Source: UBA4064 sp050179135 (GTDB taxonomy: Bacteria > Desulfobacterota > Desulfobacteria > Desulfobacterales > Desulfatirhabdiaceae). Taken from it: DNA of 51,812 nt. Made by a program: the position numbers and the translations under genes. The notes beneath the pieces were generated by a model. It searched no databases, was not told the DNA's origin, and worked only from the letters and a program-made list of their open reading frames with translations. Shown piece by piece: positions 18,644 to 26,175 of this stretch; the stretch's first letter is position 1, and every line of letters begins with the position of its first letter. Where the stretch lies: assembly GCA_050179135.1 (NCBI GenBank), contig JBFXFK010000010.1:1-51812 (forward strand). The letters run 5' to 3'.

Positions 18644-19517
18644 AAAACCTCACCGCCGCCGGTTTAAAATGGGAGAGCTGAAGGTGCTGTCGGCCCCGCC
18701 CCTGTTCTGGCTGCTCATATTCTTCATCATCCCCGTGGCCAGTGTGCTGGCCTTCAGTTTTGCCCGATCAAACCCGTATGGCGGCATCCATCCGGAATTG
18801 ACCCTGTCAAACATCATGCGATTGATCGACCCCCTGTATCTGTCTGTTTTATGGCGCTCGGTTGTCGTTGCCGGACTTTCAACCCTGATTACCCTGGCGC
18901 TGGCATTTCCAGCGGCCTGTTATATTGCCTTTTCCCCGCCGCAGCGCCAGAAATGGCTGCTTTTTCTGGTGTTTTTGCCGCTTTGGACCAACCTGCTGGT
19001 GCGATTGTATTCATTCATGGTGATTTTGGGCGACAGCGGCATCATCAATCAATCCCTGCAGGCGCTGGGCATGACAGATCAACCGGTTCAACTGATGAAT
19101 AACCCCTTTGCCGTTGTAACCGGCTTTGTGTACTGGAATCTGCCGTATATGATACCGCCCATCTTTGCATCCCTTGACCGGATGAATGTGTCTCTTCTGG
19201 AGGCATCCATGGACTTGGGCGCAAACCGGCTGGCAACCTTTTGCCATATCATTCTGCCGCAGTCCCTTTCGGGCGTTGCCGCCGGCAGTGTGTTGTGTTT
19301 CATCCCCAGTCTGGGCTGTTTCATCATTCCCGACATTCTGGGCGGCCCGGATACGATGATGATCGGCAATCTGATCACGGCGCAGTTTCAGCAGGGACGG
19401 GACTGGCCCTTTGGCAGTGCGCTTTCGACCCTGCTGATGCTTCTGGTTATGATGGGCATCAGTCTGTATCTCCGATATTACGACCCGTCCAAACCACAGA
19501 CAGCGGGAAACAGGTAA
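18636..19517 (+). CDS. potB: Spermidine/putrescine ABC transporter permease PotB
   Basis: A 293-residue permease with six predicted membrane helices. The family features are FSFARSNPYGGIHPELTL in the first periplasmic loop, and an EAA-type cytoplasmic loop, EASMDLGANRLATFCHIILP, that contacts PotA. The start at 18636 overlaps potA; a second ATG at 18669 is possible, as the first eleven residues are very basic. The gene ends five bases before the next permease. It forms the channel with the PotC part of the following fusion protein. Confidence 0.92.
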   Translation: MGKKPHRRRFKMGELKVLSAPPLFWLLIFFIIPVASVLAFSFARSNPYGGIHPELTLSNIMRLIDPLYLSVLWRSVVVAGLSTLITLALAFPAACYIAFSPPQRQKWLLFLVFLPLWTNLLVRLYSFMVILGDSGIINQSLQALGMTDQPVQLMNNPFAVVTGFVYWNLPYMIPPIFASLDRMNVSLLEASMDLGANRLATFCHIILPQSLSGVAAGSVLCFIPSLGCFIIPDILGGPDTMMIGNLITAQFQQGRDWPFGSALSTLLMLLVMMGISLYLRYYDPSKPQTAGNR

Positions 19518-19522
19518 CTCTC

Positions 19523-21376
19523 ATGGCCGGAAACCTGTCCCGGAGCAATGATCTGGGTATCGCCCAGGGCAAATCCCTTCAGATCGCGACATGCCTGTGT
19601 CTGGTGTTTCTTCTGGCGCCGCTGGTGGTTCTGATCGTTTACGCATTCAATGACTCCCGGCAGGTCACGGTGTGGGAGGGCTTCAGCCTGAAATGGTTTG
19701 CCGAAACCGTCCGGGATCGCGAGCTGTGGTTTGCCATTCGAAATTCACTGGTCATCGCCGGATTGAACGCGCTGGTGTCAACCGGCCTGGGCGCCATGTC
19801 CGCCCTTGCCCTTGGCCGTTATGCTTTCCGCGGACGCCGGCTTTTTTCAAATCTGCTGTATATGCCTGTCATTCTGCCGGAAATCATTCTGGGCATCGCG
19901 CTTCTGGTGCTGTTTGTGATGCTGGATCTACCGCGCGGATTTCTGACGGTTCTGATCGGCCATGTGACCTTCAGCTTTCCGTTTGTGGCCCTTCTGGTGC
20001 TGGCGCGCGTTCAGGAACTTGACCGGTCCCAGGAAGAGGCAAGCCTCGATCTGGGGGCCTCGCCCTGGCAAACCTTCCGCTGCGTGTTGTTGCCGCCGCT
20101 GGCCCCTGCCTTTGTGTCCGGGATACTGTTCTCCTTTACCATCAGCCTGGACGACTTTGTCATCACCTTCTTTACAACCGGCCCCGAAGTGATCACCCTG
20201 CCGCTGAAGGTGTATTCCATGGTCAAATTCGGCCTGACACCGGCCATAAATGTCATTTCGACCCTTCTGATCATATTTACGCTGGTCTCTTTGATCGCTG
20301 TCAACTGGCTTCAGCAGACCGGCGCCCGTCAGCGCTGGGGCATGCGTCTGGGCAGCACCATGGTCGTTATCCTGGCCGTCCTGCTGGTTGTTTCCCTCAT
20401 CAGTGAACGCCGTCAATCCAATCTGATTCTGGCCACCTGGGGAGACTACATCGATCAGAACATACTGGATGATTTTGAAGCAAAGACCGGCATCCATGTC
20501 ATTTTGTCTTACTACAGCACCAATGAGGAAATGCTGGCCAAGGCATCCTTTGGCAAACCGGGTATCGATATCGTCGTGCCGTCATCCTACATGGTGGAAA
20601 TTTTGAAAAAACAGGAGCTGATTGCACAGATTGACTTTGGCCGCATACCCAATGCGCGATATATCGATGAGCGGTTCCGGCATCTCCCCTATGACCCATC
20701 GGGCCGGTATTATATTCCCTATGCCTATGGTCTGACCGGTCTGGTGTATAACAGCGCCCAAATCAGGGAAACGGTTGACAGTTGGCGGATTCTTTGGGAT
20801 GAACGCTATCGGGGCAAAATTCTGATGTTTGATGACATGATGGAGGGGTTTCACCTGGCGCACCGGATGCTGGGTTTCCGCCTGGCGGATGCCGATATCG
20901 CCCATCTGGACGCGGCCCTGAATCTGCTTCAGCAACAGCGGCCGTTGCTGCGGAAATATGAAAGCAATCTGATCAACGAAATGCTGTCAAGCGGTGAGGT
21001 TGTTTTGGCCCAGAACTGGAACGGCAAGGTTTTACGGCTGAACCGCGAGCATCCGGAATTCAAATTCGTGGTTCCCAAGGAAGGCACCCTCATGTTTATC
21101 GATAATATGTGCCTGCTGAAAACCGCACCGCACCCGGATGCCGCACACCGGTTTCTGAATTTTCTGCTGGAGCCGGAAAACGCATCAAAAAATATGCAAA
21201 CCATTCTGTATGCCATGCCCCATCCCGAAGCCAAAAATCTTTTGCCTGCCGATCTGCAGAATAATCCCACCATGTTCCCCCCGCTTGGCGACATGTCGCG
21301 TCTCGATATCATGCCCGACCTGGGCCCGTTTCTGCCGGAAATCCAGTCGCGCTGGGTTCGATTGAAAAGCCGGTAG
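19523..21376 (+). CDS. potC: PotC-PotD fusion: polyamine permease joined to its substrate-binding domain
   Basis: A 617-residue protein. Residues 1-270 are a PotC permease with an EAA loop, EEASLDLGASPWQTF. An extra hydrophobic helix follows (MVVILAVLLVVSLI, about residues 280-295). From about residue 300 to the end it is a PotD-type binding protein, opening LILATWGDYIDQNILDDFE and continuing GKPGIDIVVPSSYMVE. In separate systems PotD carries its own signal peptide; here the seventh helix would place the binding domain in the periplasm while keeping it tethered. The ATG at 19523 lies five bases after potB. The same frame is open upstream to 19241, but that part lies inside potB and is not a real start. 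No separate potD is present. Confidence 0.9.
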   Translation: MAGNLSRSNDLGIAQGKSLQIATCLCLVFLLAPLVVLIVYAFNDSRQVTVWEGFSLKWFAETVRDRELWFAIRNSLVIAGLNALVSTGLGAMSALALGRYAFRGRRLFSNLLYMPVILPEIILGIALLVLFVMLDLPRGFLTVLIGHVTFSFPFVALLVLARVQELDRSQEEASLDLGASPWQTFRCVLLPPLAPAFVSGILFSFTISLDDFVITFFTTGPEVITLPLKVYSMVKFGLTPAINVISTLLIIFTLVSLIAVNWLQQTGARQRWGMRLGSTMVVILAVLLVVSLISERRQSNLILATWGDYIDQNILDDFEAKTGIHVILSYYSTNEEMLAKASFGKPGIDIVVPSSYMVEILKKQELIAQIDFGRIPNARYIDERFRHLPYDPSGRYYIPYAYGLTGLVYNSAQIRETVDSWRILWDERYRGKILMFDDMMEGFHLAHRMLGFRLADADIAHLDAALNLLQQQRPLLRKYESNLINEMLSSGEVVLAQNWNGKVLRLNREHPEFKFVVPKEGTLMFIDNMCLLKTAPHPDAAHRFLNFLLEPENASKNMQTILYAMPHPEAKNLLPADLQNNPTMFPPLGDMSRLDIMPDLGPFLPEIQSRWVRLKSR

Positions 21377-21400
21377 CATCTTTTTGGGGATCATCGTGGA

Positions 21401-21446
21401 ATAAAAAAATGGCGATATCGGATGATGATATCGCCATGATGTTTTT
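21401..21446. terminator. Bidirectional rho-independent terminator
   Basis: A perfect 11-base stem, ATGGCGATATC (21409-21419) and GATATCGCCAT (21427-21437), with a 7-base loop. A run of seven A lies just before it and a run of five T shortly after it (21442-21446). It can therefore stop transcription from the pot operon on the plus strand and from the small gene on the minus strand. Confidence 0.8.
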
Positions 21447-21467
21447 ATCGTTCTGTTTCCAATGGAT

Positions 21468-21575
21468 TTATTTTTTCTTCTTTTCCTCTTTTATTTTTTT
21501 CTTTTCCTTCAGGGTATGCTCCGGTTTTTTCTTTTGTTCTTTTTTGGCTTTGTCCTTGCTTCCTTTTTCACCCAT
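21468..21575 (-). CDS. Small lysine-rich protein (35 residues)
   Basis: A short gene beginning MGEKGSKDKAKKEQ and ending in a run of lysines and glutamates; 18 of 35 residues are Lys. It has a strong AGGAG site seven bases before the ATG at 21575, and its stop at 21468 is followed on the minus strand by the bidirectional terminator, so it has the layout of a complete single-gene unit. The protein has no signal peptide or hydrophobic part and is expected to be soluble and disordered. Lysine-rich proteins with a similar MGxKGSKDKAKK start recur, from memory, in other Desulfobacterota genomes. The function is unknown; nucleic-acid or ribosome binding is only a guess from charge. The plus-strand phenylalanine-rich frame here is its antisense shadow. 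Confidence 0.75.
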   Translation of the reverse strand: MGEKGSKDKAKKEQKKKPEHTLKEKKKIKEEKKKK

Positions 21576-21641
21576 GTTTTTTCTCCTTTTGTTGTATCAT
21601 TTTCCTGAGTTTCACTGACATGTCATAACGCGCTTCCGTTT

Positions 21642-22829
21642 TTAATTAGTGACATCCGTGAAGATAACAATATTGACATTCTTCCCGTCGTATTTCGTTT
21701 GGTTGGAATTAGCGACCATCCAGCGGTACTGACCATCTTTTCGCACGGCACGAAACTGATACCGATGGGTTCCATTATTCTCTTTCAATTGTGCAAGGGC
21801 TGCCGCCTGAATTTTCAGAATATCATTTGGATGATAAAGCATCCAATGTTCATCGAATGTAAAGGCCAGAAACTCCTCTCTTGAGTAACCCCATAATTGT
21901 GTCATCATGGGATTTACATAAATAAATGGCTTTGGATGGCCTGCTACAATCGCGATCCCCTGAAGAGATTCTTCTGCAATAAAACGGTATTTCCTCTCAG
22001 ATTCCTCAAGCTCCAGTTCTTTTTGTTTCTGATCGGTGATGTCTATTTCAATACCGTCCCACAGGATTTGTCCGTCAGTATCTTTACGGGGTGAAGATAT
22101 AAATCTGCGCCAGCAAATTTCTCCGGATGGCAGTTTGACCTGGACATCCATTTTTAAGGGTATTTGATTTGAAACAGCATGGGCTTCCTGTATTGCAACC
22201 CATGTTCGATCCGCTTCAATCACCTGGTTATACAGAAGCATTGGATTGTTTTGAACATCTTCAACACGCAGCCCATGAAGTCGCTCAATCGACGGACTGA
22301 GATATGAGAAGTCATGTTTCAATCCATCAGCGCCGCTATTGATCTGATACACCATTCCATCAGCCAGATTTTCGCTCAGGCGGCGAATTTTTTCCTCGCT
22401 CTCCTGTAATTTTCTGTTGGCTTCAATCCGTGTTACATTCAACTTGCTCATATGCAACGCCATTTTCATTGTAATTTTAATGTCTCTTTTATTGAATGGC
22501 TTGCAGATGAATCCATAGGGTTCATTACTCAGGGCTTTTTCCAGTCTGTCTTCATCATAATAGGCGCTGATGAAAATAATTGGAATGTTGACTTTTGCCT
22601 TTATCAATTGAGCGGTTTCAATTCCATCAATGGCTCCCGCAAGGTTAATGTCCAGCAAAACCATATCCGGTTTGGTTTTATCCAACAAATCAATTGCTTC
22701 TTCCCCGCTCGATACAGATGCCGCAACCACGTAACCGAGAGATTCGAGATATTCCTCAAGATCAAGGGCGGTAACAATCTCATCTTCGACAATCATGACG
22801 CTGCTGTCTGATCGTTTATGAATTGTCAT
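21642..22829 (-). CDS. Response regulator with two PAS domains and no output domain
   Basis: A 395-residue protein. The receiver domain comes first (VMIVEDEIVTALDLEEYLES, acceptor Asp in MVLLDINLAG, lysine in YGFICKPFNKRD). A helical linker leads to PAS 1 at about 145-270 (SYLSPSIERLHGLRVEDV) and PAS 2 at about 275-395 (YVNPMMTQLWGYSREEF). The protein stops directly after the second PAS core (VFTDVTN would normally lead into a kinase helix; here the frame reads VIFTDVTN and ends). It is either a signalling adaptor that hands on phosphorylation or ligand state, or a kinase that lost its catalytic half. No kinase remnant was seen downstream. Confidence 0.85.
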   Translation of the reverse strand: MTIHKRSDSSVMIVEDEIVTALDLEEYLESLGYVVAASVSSGEEAIDLLDKTKPDMVLLDINLAGAIDGIETAQLIKAKVNIPIIFISAYYDEDRLEKALSNEPYGFICKPFNKRDIKITMKMALHMSKLNVTRIEANRKLQESEEKIRRLSENLADGMVYQINSGADGLKHDFSYLSPSIERLHGLRVEDVQNNPMLLYNQVIEADRTWVAIQEAHAVSNQIPLKMDVQVKLPSGEICWRRFISSPRKDTDGQILWDGIEIDITDQKQKELELEESERKYRFIAEESLQGIAIVAGHPKPFIYVNPMMTQLWGYSREEFLAFTFDEHWMLYHPNDILKIQAAALAQLKENNGTHRYQFRAVRKDGQYRWMVANSNQTKYDGKNVNIVIFTDVTN

Positions 22830-23323
22830 GAATTTCTTCCAGTTCTTTCATGAAAATACTTTTCGATCCGGATGCGTATTCCAAAACGACTTTTATGCGA
22901 TTTGAAACATGGATCGGGTTTTGTTTTGACAGAAGCAAAATAGTGCCTGAACCGAAACCCTTTCTCTCTATCTTAAATTTCGAAATTCGAAGCGCGAAAT
23001 CCGAAACAATTCCCCAAATAACAAACCCAAATGTTCAAAACGGCGCATTGCCTGGCAGATCGTTCGGGTCATTCAGACATTTGAATTTTGAATTTGTTTC
23101 GAATTTCGGATTTCATCTGAACAGGAATTTTCGTTCAAACACAATATACGGATCGTGAAATCTATAATTACGATTTTTCCTTGGTTTTTTAGCATAAAGA
23201 TACGCCATTCTCTACCTTTTTTCAGTTCATTTGGATATCCCGCCATAATTTCTTTCGGAAAAACAATATTGGTTCCTCGCTGTTTACAGTCGCCACCTCA
23301 TGTTGCAAACGTCGTTATTCTGT
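22830..23323. other. Intergenic region holding a long palindromic repeat, no gene seen
   Basis: About 490 bases. Most of it is the repeat copy at 22941-23148, listed separately. The remainder is AT-rich without a plausible reading frame. Confidence 0.5.
22941..23148 (+). repeat. ~215-bp palindromic dispersed repeat, copy 1
   Basis: Homologous along its length to 25537-25756, in the same orientation. Shared blocks include TAGTGCCTGA at the left, CGAAATTCGAAG, AATTCCCCAAATAACAAACC, CAAATGTTCAAAACGG, TTTCGAATTTCGGATTTC and TTTTCGTTCAAACAC at the right. The left and right halves are complementary, with both outer ends (GTGCCTGAACCG against CGTTCAAACAC) and inner arms (CGAAATCCGAAAC against GTTTCGAATTTCGG), so a single strand can fold back into a long hairpin. 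It encodes nothing. It looks like a miniature or REP-like element. Confidence 0.8.
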
Positions 23324-23890
23324 TTAATGCGATGTCGTTTTGACACCACATTCCTTCATGATCCGGGAAGTCTTATTGAATACATCTGAAAAACGCAGCA
23401 GCCCGATGATGGTATCATTCTCAAGAACAAACAGTGCATCGTGACGATTCATGACAAACAGATGAAAACTTTTGACCAGTGTGTCATCCACGCCAATGGT
23501 TTGTCCTTTGGATGGCGGCCTGATAAAATCCCTGATGTGGACATGTTGCGCTTTGTAACACAGATCCTTGAATGGATTTTCCCATAAACCAAAGTCTTTT
23601 TGCATGGACTTCCATATATAATCCAATCCAAAGTGGGCGAGAGTCTCCTCGGCATTCACCCGGCTATAGTTCGTTTCCAGCCCGCGAAAGAGATCGATGG
23701 GGGACAGTTTTCCAATAATCGCGTCTGTTTCATTTTGCACCAGCAGAATCCGTTGCCCGGATTCACCGGACAGATATTTTTTCTGGGCGGTTTCCAGAGC
23801 ATCCAGTGCTTCGTAAAAGGTCGCGTCAACAGATATTTTCGGGAACTTTTCTGCCAATACCATGAGATCACGTACTTTCATTTTTTCCAT
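23324..23890 (-). CDS. CBS-domain protein
   Basis: A 188-residue soluble protein. The N-terminus MEKMKVRDLMVLAEKFPKIS, the middle GQRILLVQNETDAIIGKLSP and the C-terminal half (ALFVLENDTIIGLLRFSDVF) follow the CBS-pair pattern, a fold that binds adenine nucleotides or SAM and regulates partners. A long helical insert of about 40 residues (SRVNAEETLAHFGLDYIWKS) separates the two repeats. A GGGGGA site lies before the ATG. No catalytic domain is attached, so it probably acts as a regulator of a protein encoded elsewhere. It is flanked by palindromic repeats and shares no operon with a recognisable partner. Confidence 0.8.
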   Translation of the reverse strand: MEKMKVRDLMVLAEKFPKISVDATFYEALDALETAQKKYLSGESGQRILLVQNETDAIIGKLSPIDLFRGLETNYSRVNAEETLAHFGLDYIWKSMQKDFGLWENPFKDLCYKAQHVHIRDFIRPPSKGQTIGVDDTLVKSFHLFVMNRHDALFVLENDTIIGLLRFSDVFNKTSRIMKECGVKTTSH

Positions 23891-24522
23891 GTTTCCCCCT
23901 TTCTATCGCATTTTAGAAGAATAACTACCCGGAAATTCAGAATTATCAATTTACCATGAAAATGAAATAACGTTTTGAGTTGAAAATGGCATGTACGATC
24001 GATCACCGATCATAGGGCATAAAAATTCGATTTGAACGATTCAGGGCAAGTGTTCGCCGGAGCAAAGAAACCAGGAAATTGTAATAGGGTTAGTGAGTTG
24101 AAGAATGGTTTATGCTAAAAATCGCATATTTTTTGAAATTTGAAAACAATTGTTTTCTGAGGGATTCTGCCTATCCCGGAAACGGATTCTCCGGAATGAC
24201 GTTATGTTCACATGCTCCCGGGCATGGGCTGCTTTTTTGCAATGTTGTCCTCTGATTGCCGACCGGATCCAGAATCTTTAAACAAGCTCTAATATTTGAT
24301 TTTGTCTCTGCGATTCGAATCGTAAAAACATGTCAACCAAAACAAAACGAACGTTCTATTTTTACCCTTGCATTGCAGGACATTCTATGATTAAACGGTT
24401 ACGCATCTGACGGGCGGAAGCTTCATCCCATCGGACGCCCGAACATAAGTCCGGAGATTAGCGGGAAACGATACAAGCCATTTCCAAAAACATTTACATC
24501 TTGATCAACACGGAGAAATGAT
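23891..24522. other. Intergenic region between divergent genes, no gene seen
   Basis: About 630 bases without a convincing reading frame. It holds a partial repeat at 24266-24289 (listed separately) and a palindrome GAACGTTC at 24349-24356 that could be an operator for the downstream dehydrogenase gene. Promoters for both divergent genes must lie here, but I cannot assign boxes with confidence. Confidence 0.45.
24266..24289 (+). repeat. Isolated end of the 142-bp palindromic element
   Basis: GATCCAGAATCTTTAAACAA followed by GCTC matches the right end of the element at 39501-39642 (GATCCAGAATCTTCAAACAG followed by GCTC) with two mismatches. The rest of that element is not visible here, so this looks like a decayed or solo end. 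Confidence 0.55.
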
Positions 24523-25431
24523 ATGACAATTGACGAGGTTAAGCGCATTTTGGTTATCGGGGCAGGAACCATGGGTCATCAGATCGGATTTCTCTGTGCG
24601 CTTCACGGATATGATGTGGTGATGTATGACGTCCTGCCTGAAATTCTGGAAACCGTTCCCGGGAAGCTTTCCCGGCTGGCCGATCAATTCATCCACAGAG
24701 GCCGTCTTGAAGCCGGGGGAAAAACAGCGGTGCTGAACCGGTTCACTTTCACGGGAAATCCGGAAACGGCAGGGGCCGATGTGGATATCGTGACGGAATC
24801 CGTGCCGGAAGACCCGCGGCTCAAAGGAAAGATTTTCTCCCAATTCAATCAATTGTGCCCGGAACATACGATTTTCACCACAAACACCTCCACACTCATC
24901 CCGTCCATGTTTGCGGATGCCACCGGGCGGCCGGACCGGTTTCTGGCCTTTCATTTCCACGATATCCTGCACACCGATGTTGTTGACGTGATGCCTCACC
25001 CCGGAACCTCCGTTGAATCCGTTGCCATCATCCGTGATTTTGCCAGACGGCTCGATCAAACCGTCATCCTTCTGGAAAAAGAAAATTTTGGCTATGTATT
25101 CAACGCCATGCTGAGCGATCTCTTTAAATCCGCCCTGACGCTGGCATCCAAACATGTCGCGTCCGTTGAAGACATCGATCGGGCCTGGATGGGTGTCCTG
25201 AAAACCCCGGTTGGACCCTTCGGGCTGATGGATGGAATTGGTCTGGATACGGTCTGGAAAATTACCGACTTCTGGGCTGCTCAAACCAAAGATCCCCAGC
25301 TCGTCGCCAATGCATCCTTTTTAAAACCAATCGTTGAAGAGGGCCGACTGGGATTGAAAAGCGGCAAAGGCTTTTACAGTTATCCGAATCCGCAGTTCCA
25401 GCAACCGGAATTTCTCAAACAGGGTCATTGA
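24523..25431 (+). CDS. 3-hydroxyacyl-CoA dehydrogenase family protein
   Basis: A 302-residue NAD-dependent dehydrogenase. The nucleotide-binding motif VIGAGTMGHQIGFLCALHG is at residues 10-28. The active-site region reads FLAFHFHDILHTDVVDVMPH, holding the catalytic His in a variant of the usual HFFNP context. The C-terminal dimerisation domain carries KTPVGPFGLMDGIGLDT and ends with GLKSGKGFYSYPNP, a classic family end. It would oxidise a 3-hydroxyacyl-CoA in beta-oxidation or a related hydroxy acid. A GGAGA site precedes the ATG. It is monocistronic, with no thiolase or hydratase beside it, so the exact substrate is uncertain. Confidence 0.88.
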   Translation: MTIDEVKRILVIGAGTMGHQIGFLCALHGYDVVMYDVLPEILETVPGKLSRLADQFIHRGRLEAGGKTAVLNRFTFTGNPETAGADVDIVTESVPEDPRLKGKIFSQFNQLCPEHTIFTTNTSTLIPSMFADATGRPDRFLAFHFHDILHTDVVDVMPHPGTSVESVAIIRDFARRLDQTVILLEKENFGYVFNAMLSDLFKSALTLASKHVASVEDIDRAWMGVLKTPVGPFGLMDGIGLDTVWKITDFWAAQTKDPQLVANASFLKPIVEEGRLGLKSGKGFYSYPNPQFQQPEFLKQGH

Positions 25432-25536
25432 ACCGGATAATCATTTATCAGCATCGGCGGACAACCGGGTTGGATGATTTTCTTTAAGTTATCGATTCTG
25501 AATTTCAGAGATATTATTTTTTTGAAATACGATATA

Positions 25537-25756
25537 TAGTGCCTGAGCGGAAACCTTTCTCTGTATCTTAAAATTCGAAATTCGAAGCTCGAAATCCGAA
25601 ACAATTCCCCAAATAACAAACCCAAATGTTCAAAACGGTGCATTGTCTGACAGATCGTTTGGGTCATTCCGACCTTTGAATTTTGAATTTGTTTCGAATT
25701 TCGGATTTCGATATTCGAATTTTGTCTGAACAGGAGTTTTCGTTCAAACACCATAT
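25537..25756 (+). repeat. ~215-bp palindromic dispersed repeat, copy 2
   Basis: The partner of the copy at 22941-23148. It differs by scattered substitutions and an extra block of about 13 bases (GATATTCGAATTT) in the right arm. The right end (CGTTCAAACACCATAT) is complementary with wobbles to the left end (ATATAGTGCCTGAGCG). The two direct copies bracket the CBS and dehydrogenase genes. Confidence 0.8.
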
Positions 25757-25975
25757 TTCGCATCAATGCGGATGATACCGCCATTTCTGTAATTTTTTAA
25801 TTGAATTTTTGACAATTCTGTCATTTTCGATTACCCTGCCAAGGCTGAAAATCGGGAAACTACCTGTCCAGATCCGGTCATCTTCATTTTATATGTTTCA
25901 TATCCAATTGATAAATGATTCATTTTTTAATAATCGCCTGAAACGTCCGAATTGAACGGGTTGGGCAATATCAAC

Positions 25976-25991
25976 TGGTATGCTTTTTGCT
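25976..25991 (+). promoter_or_regulatory. Candidate sigma-54 promoter for the glutamate synthase operon
   Basis: The sequence TGGTATGCTTTTTGCT has the invariant GG and GC at the exact sigma-54 spacing (ten bases between them) and a TTGCT -12 box; the -24 box TGGTAT departs from TGGCAC at two positions. It lies about 185 bases before the first glutamate synthase gene, and transcription would start near 26002, just before the hairpin element. Confidence 0.5.
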
Positions 25992-26023
25992 TTACATTCA
26001 GAACCACCAATCGTCATCAAATC

Positions 26024-26133
26024 GATTACTTTCCAGATAAAGATTTTGGGTGTTTTATGGATCGGGAATGGTCCAAATTGGCCTGTTCCCTTCCTCTTGC
26101 CGTCCCAAAATCATTATCTTGAAAGCGCGATAT
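26024..26133 (+). ncRNA. Structured leader-like element, copy 1 (before glutamate synthase)
   Basis: Outer arms GATAAAGATTTTGGG (26036-26050) and CCCAAAATCATTATC (26104-26118) pair almost perfectly, and the pairing extends outward through CTTTC against GAAAG. Inside, GGGAATGGTCC (26064-26074) pairs with GGCCTGTTCCC (26080-26090) around a 5-base loop. A second copy stands at 32503-32637 before carB. One inner base pair is A-T here and G-C there, a compensatory change that favours conservation of the fold. It lies between a candidate sigma-54 promoter and the ribosome site of the first gene, so it would be in the mRNA leader. A palindromic miniature element is the alternative. Confidence 0.5.
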
Positions 26134-26175
26134 TATATTTTTATAAAGTTTTGGGCAAAAACAAGGAGAATCTTC

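Larger units (their letters stand above)
25432..26175. other. Intergenic region with repeat, sigma-54 candidate and structured leader element
   Basis: About 740 bases between the dehydrogenase and the glutamate synthase operon. It contains the second copy of the 215-bp palindromic repeat, a candidate sigma-54 promoter and a hairpin element, each listed separately. No gene was seen. Confidence 0.6.

Noticed and set aside
19241..19522. N-terminal extension of the PotC-PotD protein
   Set aside because: These codons lie inside potB in another frame and do not resemble any domain; the ATG at 19523 fits PotC.
21409..21618. Phenylalanine-rich plus-strand reading frame
   Set aside because: It is the antisense of the lysine-rich gene and begins inside the terminator hairpin.
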